A stretch of DNA of 64,000 bases from Hyphomicrobiales bacterium (GTDB lineage Bacteria; Pseudomonadota; Alphaproteobacteria; Rhizobiales; Rhizobiaceae), in the NCBI GenBank assembly GCA_900466475.1, contig UBMI01000006.1, forward strand, positions 62,001 to 126,000, read 5' to 3'. Below are positions 57,562-64,000 of the stretch, piece by piece. Both the position numbers and the translations under genes were made by a program. Position 1 is the stretch's first letter. Every line of letters starts with the position of its first letter. The notes beneath the pieces were generated by a model. The model worked only from the letters and a program-made list of their open reading frames with translations, had not been told where the DNA came from and searched no databases.

Positions 57562-58614
57562 TCAGGACGATTTTGTCCGGCGTCCGTATTGGATGCTGTT
57601 CATGAGGACGGCGAGAACGATGACCGCGCCGGTAAAGACGGTCTGCCAGTAGGCCGAGACGCCGATGATCACGAGCCCGTCCGACAGGAAGCCGATCACG
57701 AAGGCGCCGAGCATCGTGCCGCGAACGGTGCCGCGCCCGCCGGTCAGGGCCGCTCCGCCGATGACGACGGCTGCGATCGCCGTCAATTCGTAGGTCGTGC
57801 CGGCGGTCGGGCCGGCGGAGGTCAGCTGCGACGACAGGACCAGACCGGCAATTGCCGCGCAGACGCCAGAAAGCACATAGACGATGATCTTGACACGCTT
57901 GACCGGCACGCCCGAGAGATCGGCAGCGCGTTCGTTGCCGCCAGAGGCGTAAAGCCAGCGGCCGAACGCCGTTCGGCTGAGGACAATGCCGAAGATGATC
58001 GCAAGCACGGCGAGCACGATGACACCGATCGGAATGCCCGCGAGGCGGTTGAAGCCGAGCCAGTCGAAGCCGGTATTGCCGAGTTCGGGGCTGCCGTCGA
58101 GATCGTTGTAGGTCAGGCCATTGGTCATCAGCAGCGCGACACCGCGGGCGACATAAAGCACGCCGAGCGAGGCGACGAAGGCGGGTACCTTCAGATAGGC
58201 AATCAGCACGCCATTGACCGCGCCGACGACGCCACCGAGGACGCAGGTGATAACCACGACGGCCCACACCGGCGGATAGAGAATGACGCCGAAGGCGTCC
58301 AGCGTCACACCCTTCATCATAAAGCCGGCAATGCAACCCGCGAGCCCGAGCGTCGAGCCGACCGAAAGATCGATGCCCCCATTCAGGATCACCAGAAGCA
58401 TGCCGATCGCCAGGATGCCGAAGATCGCGACATGCGAGGCCATGGTCAGGAAGTTACTCAGGCTGAAGTAATAGGGTGACAGGAACGAGAAGACCGCAAT
58501 GATGACGATCAGCGCGAAGAAGGCGCGGCCTTCCAGGATCAGGCGCACGAGGTTGATGTTGCGCTTTTGCCCATGCGACACTGACTGCTTTTCTGTGATG
58601 TTCGTGACTGACAT
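57562..58614 (-). CDS. eryF: Sugar/polyol ABC transporter permease (EryF-like)
   Basis: A 350-residue RbsC-type permease with eight or more hydrophobic segments from about residue 32. It has the family motif LNGGIDLSVGSTLGLAGCIA near 78 and ALTGGRGTVRGTMLGAFVIG near 291. It moves substrate delivered by the ribose-type binding protein encoded 106 nt downstream. It starts 23 nt after the ATPase gene ends, in the order DUF2291, ATPase, permease, binding protein. Confidence 0.82.
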   Translation of the reverse strand: MSVTNITEKQSVSHGQKRNINLVRLILEGRAFFALIVIIAVFSFLSPYYFSLSNFLTMASHVAIFGILAIGMLLVILNGGIDLSVGSTLGLAGCIAGFMMKGVTLDAFGVILYPPVWAVVVITCVLGGVVGAVNGVLIAYLKVPAFVASLGVLYVARGVALLMTNGLTYNDLDGSPELGNTGFDWLGFNRLAGIPIGVIVLAVLAIIFGIVLSRTAFGRWLYASGGNERAADLSGVPVKRVKIIVYVLSGVCAAIAGLVLSSQLTSAGPTAGTTYELTAIAAVVIGGAALTGGRGTVRGTMLGAFVIGFLSDGLVIIGVSAYWQTVFTGAVIVLAVLMNSIQYGRRTKSS

Positions 58615-58637
58615 GATCAGTGCTCCATAATTCCGGG

Positions 58638-60182
58638 CTAGTGCGCGACCACGGCTTCGCCGGAAGCGGCCATAATCTTTTCCTTGGTGACGTCAGCACC
58701 GAATTCAGCCGAGATGCGGCCGCGATGCATGACGATGATGCGGTGCGCTATGCTCAGGCACTCGTTGACCTCGGAAGTCGAATAGATGACGGCTAGACCC
58801 TGCCGGGCGCGTTCGGCAAGAAGCTTGAAGACTTCCGCCTTGGCACCGATGTCGATGCCGCGGCTCGGCTCGTCGAGAAGAATGACCTTCGGGTCTGTCG
58901 CCAGCATCTTGCCGATGACCACCTTTTGTTGATTGCCACCCGACAGCGAACCGATGGCCGCCTCACCACCATCGGTCTTGACGTGGACTTTGCGAATGGA
59001 GGCATCGACAAGCTCGCGCTCGCGACGGCCGGATGTGAACAGTCCTTTGGTAAAGGCGCCGATGCTGGCGAGCGAGAGATTGGAGCCGACGGTCATCGTC
59101 TGGACGAGGCCGTCGCGCTGGCGATCCTCCGGCACCAGCACAAGGCCGCTTGCGATGCGTCCGGCGATGCTCAGATGCCCGACATCCTGGCCTTCAAGCC
59201 TGACGGTGCCGCCACTGGCGCGCAACCGTCCGGCGACACATTCCAGAAGCTCGGTGCGGCCGGCGCCCATCAGACCGTAGATGCAGACGACCTCCCCGGC
59301 GCGCACGTCCAGCGACAAGCGGTCGACGGAATTCAAGGCTGATCCGGCGGGACCCGGGACGGTGAGGTTGTCGATCGAAAGTGCAGGCTTACCGAAGGTA
59401 TAACCTTCAGGCGGGCTGCCGAGATCGAAGTTGTCGCCCACCATGTTTCGCACGATCCATTCGAGATCGATGTCCTTGCGTTGCGCATAGGCGGTCATGG
59501 TACCGTCGCGCAGCACGACGGCGTGGTTGGTGATCTGCAGCGCCTCCTCGAGATGATGCGAGATATAGACGATCGACACGCCGCGATTGGTCAGGTCGTG
59601 GATAACCCTGAAAAGCACCTCCACTTCCGTGGCGCTCAGCGCCGACGTCGGCTCGTCCATGATCAGGATACGCGAATTGACGGATAGCGCCCGGGCAATT
59701 TCGACGATCTGCTGCTGGCCGAGACGAAGATCCTCCACCTTGGTCAGCGGATCGATCTCCTCTTCCAATGCCTCCATCAAAAGGCGCGTCTGGCGTTCCT
59801 CTTCCGCGAAGTCGACCACGCCGCTCTTGATGACCTCACGGCCCATGAAGATGTTGTCGCGCACGCTGAGATTGGGCGCCAGGCTGAGTTCCTGGTGAAT
59901 GATCGAGATGCCGCAGTCGCGCGCGTGGGTCGAAGAGTTGAAGCTGATCGGCGCACCATCGAGAATGATCTCGCCCGACGTAGGCTGGACGACGCCCGAA
60001 AGGATTTTCATCAGCGTCGATTTGCCCGCGCCGTTCTCGCCGAACAGCGTGGTGACCTGACCGCGGCGGATATCGAAATTGACACCCTTGAGGGCATGCA
60101 CGCTACCGTAGGTTTTGGCGATGTTGCGGGCGGCCAGGACCACCTCGCCAAGGCCTTTTGATGTGGGGATCGGCTGGCTCAT
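58638..60182 (-). CDS. eryE: Sugar/polyol ABC transporter ATP-binding protein, two ABC domains (EryE-like)
   Basis: The 514-residue protein carries two fused ATPase domains, as in RbsA. The first has Walker A GENGAGKST near 54 and Walker B ILIMDEPTSALS. The second has the degenerate Walker A GLMGAGRTE near 300, as usual for this class, and LSGGNQQKVVIGKML near 415. It powers uptake through EryF. Its ATG overlaps the DUF2291 stop as ATGA, so the two are co-translated. Confidence 0.85.
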   Translation of the reverse strand: MSQPIPTSKGLGEVVLAARNIAKTYGSVHALKGVNFDIRRGQVTTLFGENGAGKSTLMKILSGVVQPTSGEIILDGAPISFNSSTHARDCGISIIHQELSLAPNLSVRDNIFMGREVIKSGVVDFAEEERQTRLLMEALEEEIDPLTKVEDLRLGQQQIVEIARALSVNSRILIMDEPTSALSATEVEVLFRVIHDLTNRGVSIVYISHHLEEALQITNHAVVLRDGTMTAYAQRKDIDLEWIVRNMVGDNFDLGSPPEGYTFGKPALSIDNLTVPGPAGSALNSVDRLSLDVRAGEVVCIYGLMGAGRTELLECVAGRLRASGGTVRLEGQDVGHLSIAGRIASGLVLVPEDRQRDGLVQTMTVGSNLSLASIGAFTKGLFTSGRRERELVDASIRKVHVKTDGGEAAIGSLSGGNQQKVVIGKMLATDPKVILLDEPSRGIDIGAKAEVFKLLAERARQGLAVIYSTSEVNECLSIAHRIIVMHRGRISAEFGADVTKEKIMAASGEAVVAH

Positions 60183-60835
60183 TTGACGTCGACCTTGACC
60201 GGGGTAACGAGCCAGTTTTTGGGGTTGATGAGTCTGAAGACGCCGACGACGGTTGCCGTCTTGCCATTGAGCTGGTCCGGATCAAGGCCGGCGAATACGG
60301 CCTTCTTCATCTCGTTGTTGATGGCCGACCCGGCGTCCTGATACTGGATCTGATTGGTGAACTGGCCGAAGTGAATTGTGCCCGTGGCATCGCGGAGGTC
60401 CGTGCCATTGACCGCAGGGCCGGTCTGGACACGGACCACCGTCTCGGGGGGAAGTCCGTCGATCTTCATTTCGTTGGTATTGGATTTGCGTTCACCGAAG
60501 GTGCCGGTCAGTGTCACCGGGATGACCGGGCCTGTGCTTGTGGCAACGCCGTATTTCTCGCCGGCCGCCTTCTTGTCGGCAGCGATCGCCGTCGCCAGGT
60601 CAATCGCAGCCACCGCTCGCTTTTCGACATCCGCCTGGATTTTCGGGAACTGCTCCGCCCCAAAGGCTTCCGGAGAAAATGCCTGCTGCCTGACGTCGTC
60701 TTCCGAGCCGATCTTCACAACCGTGGTATCGAGCGCGATGGCGCCGATGACCACGATAGCCGCAACGGCGGTGACGATCATCTTCAAGTTGCCTTTGCCT
60801 GGCGCGGAGGCTGCGTGGGCGGGCTGAGTATTCAT
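60179..60835 (-). CDS. DUF2291-family membrane-anchored protein
   Basis: The 218-residue protein has one N-terminal membrane segment (about 18-37, MIVTAVAAIVVIGAIAL) and a periplasmic domain with the block GPVIPVTLTGTFGERKSN near 99 that recalls DUF2291 proteins. This family is regularly encoded beside ribose/erythritol-type ABC transporters, but its function is not established. The ATG at 60835 follows AAAGG. It is the first gene of the transporter operon and faces the long regulatory gap before eryA. Confidence 0.78.
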   Translation of the reverse strand: MNTQPAHAASAPGKGNLKMIVTAVAAIVVIGAIALDTTVVKIGSEDDVRQQAFSPEAFGAEQFPKIQADVEKRAVAAIDLATAIAADKKAAGEKYGVATSTGPVIPVTLTGTFGERKSNTNEMKIDGLPPETVVRVQTGPAVNGTDLRDATGTIHFGQFTNQIQYQDAGSAINNEMKKAVFAGLDPDQLNGKTATVVGVFRLINPKNWLVTPVKVDVK

Positions 60836-61580
60836 TGCTGGCGACCTTTGCGGCTGGTCGGATTTACGGCGAAGGCGGGAGGAAGTTGGCAAAGCCTATG
60901 GCTGCTTCATCGAAGACGGCATGCTCCGAGAAGCACGCGAGTAGTCGGGACCCTGTCTCGCCGGTCGCTGCCTGTGGCGTGATGATAGCCGGAAAGATTG
61001 TGCATCCGTACCTCCTACGTGTCGGGACAGGCGCTTGTCTCCTTCAATCGCCCGGACCGCAAATCCCTCAGCAGCAATGCCTGCATGATAGGTAAATGGT
61101 AATTCTGTCAAAAATCATGTTATCAAATTGTTCGTCTGTCAACAGGAGTTTTGCGAACTGACGCTGACAACATAACATTCAAAGCGTGATCGGCGTCCGG
61201 AAAAAGCGTCTTTCCCCCGGGGTTCGTGTCGACTGCGAAGGCGCTCGTCCGGCAGGCTGTGTTATTCTATATACTTGATATTAGAAGATAAATTATTCTG
61301 ACGCCCGTGCCCGCACCGTGACGCCAGTGTGGCCGATAGTCGAGGCGGCTCTCGATGCTCATCGAACAGATTGATATTATTTTATCTGAAAAAAATTTCA
61401 TTGCGAGAAAAAACTTACTGTACCAATGATATCTTTGTGTTATCTTTTTGATGAAGCGCGCGGGCGCTCCGAAAAGTATCAAATATCAAAGGCGGGACTG
61501 CGCGCCGGCCGACTTGCTCGTGAATTCGAAATGTGGTCGCCTGCAACCTTTGCTGGTTGTGCCGACCAGGAGGATGAGAG
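60836..61580. promoter_or_regulatory. Divergent regulatory region between transporter operon and eryA
   Basis: This 745-bp gap becomes very AT-rich toward the right. On the left, TCTGTCAA occurs twice (61104-61111 and 61135-61142); in the minus direction each reads TTGACAGA and so could be a -35 element or a regulator site for the transporter operon. On the right, TTGATATTA occurs twice (61275-61283 and 61371-61379), 96 bp apart, upstream of eryA. No gene with a good start was found before the short frame at 61581. SorC-type EryD or the DeoR regulator could bind here. Confidence 0.5.
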
Positions 61581-61634
61581 ATGAATTCGACGCGTATTTT
61601 ACTCCTCGCAATGTTCGACGTTTTTGCCGGATAA
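61581..61634 (+). CDS. Possible 17-codon leader peptide upstream of eryA
   Basis: AGGAGGATGAGAG, the strongest ribosome-binding site of the locus, precedes an ATG at 61581 that opens a frame encoding MNSTRILLLAMFDVFAG and then TAA. The stop lies 6 nt before the eryA ATG, which has only a weak site of its own. Translation of the short frame could deliver ribosomes to eryA by coupling. It is too short to judge by composition and might be an unused start. Confidence 0.45.
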   Translation: MNSTRILLLAMFDVFAG

Positions 61635-61640
61635 TCCGTG

Positions 61641-63212
61641 ATGGACGTTAGCCGCCAAGTCATCATTGGTATCGATGCGGGAACTTCGGTCATCAAGGCG
61701 GTTGCCTTCGACCTTTCCGGCCGCCAGATCGCCGCAGCATCGGTTCGCAACAAATATTCAAGCGGCAGTGATGGTTCGGCCACGCAGTCGCTCGCGCAGA
61801 CATGGCAGGATTGTGTCGGCGCGCTTCGCGGCCTTGGCGAGAAGGTTGAGGGTCTTGCGTCGCGCACCGCGGCGATCGCGGTGACGGGGCAGGGGGACGG
61901 AACATGGCTGGTCGGTTCTGGAAATCAGCCTGTCGCCGATGCCTGGCTCTGGCTCGACGCGCGTGCCGCGCCGACTGTGATATCCCTTGCCGGCCAGGAA
62001 ACGAACAGGGCGCGTTTCGAGCAGACGGGCACGGGACTGAATACCTGCCAGCAGGGCGCGCAGCTCGCGCATATGGATCGGGTGGCGCCAGAGCTTCTGG
62101 ACGGAGCGGAAACGGCGCTGCACTGCAAGGACTGGCTCTACCTCAATTTTACCGGTGTGCGGGCGACCGACCCTTCCGAGGCAAGCTTTACCTTTGGTGA
62201 TTTCAGAACCCGGCAGTATTCGCCCGTTGCCATTGACGCCCTCGGGTTGACGCATCGCCGCACGCTTCTGCCGGAGATTGTCGATGGAACCGAGATCAGC
62301 CATCCGCTGACGGCGGAAGCGGCGCGGGCCTGCGGCCTGCTGGCCGGCACGCCTGTCAGTCTTGGTTACGTCGACATGGTGATGACCGCGCTCGGTGCCG
62401 GTGTTCGCAGCGGCGGGCGCAATGCAGCCTGTTCGACGATTGGTTCGACCGGCGTGCATCTGCGCGCAAAGCCAGTGGCTGACGTCCATCTCAACCGAGA
62501 GGGCACGGGCTACGTCATTGCCCTGCCGATCCCTGATACCGTTACCCAGGTGCAGACCAATATGGGTGCGACGATCAATATCGACTGGCTGCTTGAGATG
62601 GCTGCCTATCTGATGGCGGAGGCCGGAAAACCCGCCACTCACACAGAGCTCGTCGCCAGGATCGACCGCTGGTTTTTCGAAAGCCAGCCCGGATCGATCG
62701 TCTATCACCCCTATATTTCCGAGGCCGGGGAGCGTGGACCTTTCGTCAATGCCCAGGCCAGGGCAGGCTTTTCCGGTCTTTCGGTCCGTCATGGATTTCC
62801 GGACCTCGTTCGCGCGGTTGTCGAAGGTCTGGCATTGGCGACGCGCGATTGTTACGCGGCCATGGGCGAGATGCCCGAAGAACTGCGCGTCACCGGCGGC
62901 GCCGTGCGTTCGAGCGCGCTGCGCCGTTCGCTCACCGCTTCGCTCAAGGCACCTATCCGCCTGTCGCGTCGCGAAGAGACCGGAGCTGCAGGTGCTGCGA
63001 TGATGGCTGCTGTGGCGACAGGCGCCTACAGGACCATGGACGATTGCATCGCCGATTGGGTCACGCCACTGCTCGGCGAAGCCGAAGAGCCGGTCAGTGA
63101 GGAAGCTGCACGCTTCGATCTCCTTTTTTCCGCCTATGCCGATATCCGAAAGGCCATGCCCACTGCCTGGGAGGCATTGGCCAGAGCCGCGTCGGCGCCG
63201 TCCGCAAAATGA
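61641..63212 (+). CDS. eryA: FGGY-family polyol kinase, probable erythritol kinase
   Basis: The 523-residue kinase has VIIGIDAGTSVIKAVAFDLS at 7-26, AVTGQGDGTWLVG near 75, HCKDWLYLNFTG near 155 and a C-terminal RVTGGAVRSSALRRSLTASL segment for nucleotide binding. The length and GQGDGTWL stretch fit erythritol kinase EryA better than glycerol kinase. ATG 61641 is preferred to a GTG directly before it. A GlpD/EryB-type dehydrogenase gene follows after 35 nt, matching the eryAB order of rhizobia and Brucella. It is divergent from the eryEFG-type transporter. Confidence 0.8.
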   Translation: MDVSRQVIIGIDAGTSVIKAVAFDLSGRQIAAASVRNKYSSGSDGSATQSLAQTWQDCVGALRGLGEKVEGLASRTAAIAVTGQGDGTWLVGSGNQPVADAWLWLDARAAPTVISLAGQETNRARFEQTGTGLNTCQQGAQLAHMDRVAPELLDGAETALHCKDWLYLNFTGVRATDPSEASFTFGDFRTRQYSPVAIDALGLTHRRTLLPEIVDGTEISHPLTAEAARACGLLAGTPVSLGYVDMVMTALGAGVRSGGRNAACSTIGSTGVHLRAKPVADVHLNREGTGYVIALPIPDTVTQVQTNMGATINIDWLLEMAAYLMAEAGKPATHTELVARIDRWFFESQPGSIVYHPYISEAGERGPFVNAQARAGFSGLSVRHGFPDLVRAVVEGLALATRDCYAAMGEMPEELRVTGGAVRSSALRRSLTASLKAPIRLSRREETGAAGAAMMAAVATGAYRTMDDCIADWVTPLLGEAEEPVSEEAARFDLLFSAYADIRKAMPTAWEALARAASAPSAK

Positions 63213-63247
63213 ATCGCTGATGCAAAAGGCATCCGAGGGAGCATGAC

Positions 63248-64000
63248 ATGACAGAACCCGAAATCCTGGATCTTTTCGTCATCGGCGGTGGCATCAACGG
63301 CGCGGGAATTGCCCGCGATGCTGCCGGGCGCGGCTTGAAAGTCGCCTTATGTGAAAAGGACGACCTGGCTCAGGGCACCTCCTCCCGCTCTGGCAAGCTC
63401 GTGCATGGCGGCCTTCGTTATCTGGAATACTACGAATTCCGACTGGTACGGGAGGCGCTGATCGAGCGCGAGGTGCTGCTCAACGCGGCTCCGCACATCA
63501 TCTGGCCGATGCGTTTCGTGCTGCCGCACAGTCCCGAGGATCGCCCCGCCTGGCTCGTCCGGCTCGGCCTTTTCCTCTACGATCATCTCGGCGGCCGCAA
63601 GAAGCTGCCGGGCACCCGCACGCTCAATCTGCTGCGCGATCCCGAAGGCACGCCCATACTCGATCAATATACGCGCGGCTTCGAATATTCGGATTGCTGG
63701 GTGGACGATGCCCGCCTCGTCACGTTGAATGCGGTGAGCGCTGCCGAGAAGGGCGCCCTGGTGCTGACCCGCTCGCCGGCTGTGTCGGCACGCCGGGAAA
63801 ACGGCCAATGGACGATCACGACGAAAAGCAGCACCAGCGGCGAGATGCGGACGTTCCGCGCCAGATGTCTCGTCAATTGCGCCGGCCCGTGGGTCACCGA
63901 CATCATCAACCGCGTCGCCGGCTCCAATTCCAGCCGCAATGTGCGTCTCGTCAAGGGCAGCCACATCATCGTGCCGAAATTCTGGGCCGGTTCCAATGCC
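63248..64000 (+). CDS. eryB: FAD-dependent polyol-phosphate dehydrogenase, probable EryB, partial
   Basis: The first 251 residues are visible before the window ends. They show the FAD motif LFVIGGGINGAGIARDAAGR at 9-28, QGTSSRSGKLVHGGLRYLEY near 45-64 and NCAGPWVTDIINRVAG near 217, the pattern of glycerol-3-phosphate and erythritol-4-phosphate dehydrogenases. GAGGGAG lies 8 nt before the ATG at 63248. Its position after eryA makes erythritol 4-phosphate the likely substrate. The minus-strand GlpD-like protein at 52200 is a paralogue with a different N-terminal extension. Confidence 0.82.
   Translation, partial: MTEPEILDLFVIGGGINGAGIARDAAGRGLKVALCEKDDLAQGTSSRSGKLVHGGLRYLEYYEFRLVREALIEREVLLNAAPHIIWPMRFVLPHSPEDRPAWLVRLGLFLYDHLGGRKKLPGTRTLNLLRDPEGTPILDQYTRGFEYSDCWVDDARLVTLNAVSAAEKGALVLTRSPAVSARRENGQWTITTKSSTSGEMRTFRARCLVNCAGPWVTDIINRVAGSNSSRNVRLVKGSHIIVPKFWAGSNA

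Overview
The window looks like chromosomal or chromid DNA of a Rhizobium/Agrobacterium-type alphaproteobacterium. It is GC-rich, packed with tight operons joined by ATGA and TGATG overlaps, and rich in ABC uptake systems. It also carries a ugpBAEC set, an erythritol-type eryEFG/eryAB locus, a PraR-like XRE regulator and a split thiamine-salvage set under a TPP riboswitch. No rRNA, tRNA, CRISPR array, transposase or prophage gene was seen.

Layout. 1-1.4 kb: a GNAT acetyltransferase followed by a NagZ-like GH3 glycosidase that runs off the left edge. 1.6-5.5 kb: thiamine salvage (thiD; thiM-thiE behind a THI-box riboswitch), interrupted by an AT-richer gene for an unknown exported protein. 5.7-10.5 kb: an alpha-ketoglutarate-semialdehyde-type dehydrogenase, a periplasmic DUF4139 protein, a PPOX-type flavoprotein and a small unknown protein. 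10.9-16.4 kb: ugpBAEC plus an endonuclease/exonuclease/phosphatase-fold enzyme as fifth gene. 16.9-24 kb: a leucine-degradation operon (ivd, mccB, mccA, MaoC hydratase, CitE-like lyase) behind an AraC-type regulator. 24-32.1 kb: a divergent branched-chain operon (SDR dehydrogenase, thiolase, acyl-CoA dehydrogenase, then the four branched-chain keto-acid dehydrogenase genes). 32.1-40.1 kb: a LacI regulator with two near-identical palindromic operators, an enolase-superfamily enzyme and a five-gene dipeptide-type ABC transporter. 40.2-42.9 kb: a small unknown gene, a SARP-like TPR regulator and an XRE regulator. 43.2-52.1 kb: a nine-gene operon with an OpuC/OsmF-type quaternary-amine transporter, two flavin monooxygenases, an ornithine-cyclodeaminase-fold protein, a histidine-ammonia-lyase homologue and a PhnD-like binding protein. 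52.2-64 kb: a polyol locus in which the eryG-eryF-eryE-DUF2291 transporter is flanked by two kinase/dehydrogenase pairs. One pair lies downstream with a DeoR regulator. The other is divergent, and its dehydrogenase runs off the right edge.

How the genes work together. The 16.9-32.1 kb block could take leucine, isoleucine and valine from keto acids through acyl-CoAs. The usual enoyl-hydratase-type methylglutaconyl-CoA hydratase and HMG-CoA lyase are absent from it, and a MaoC protein and a CitE-like protein sit in their places.

The strongest candidate for an undescribed system is the 43.2-52.1 kb operon. Its histidine-ammonia-lyase homologue lacks, by an exact in-frame one-codon difference, the serine of the Ala-Ser-Gly triad that forms the MIO cofactor. 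It also carries Leu for the catalytic Tyr280 and Arg for His83. Together with a quaternary-ammonium-type importer this suggests an elimination on a betaine-type amino acid, by analogy with MIO-free ergothionase, rather than ordinary histidine deamination.
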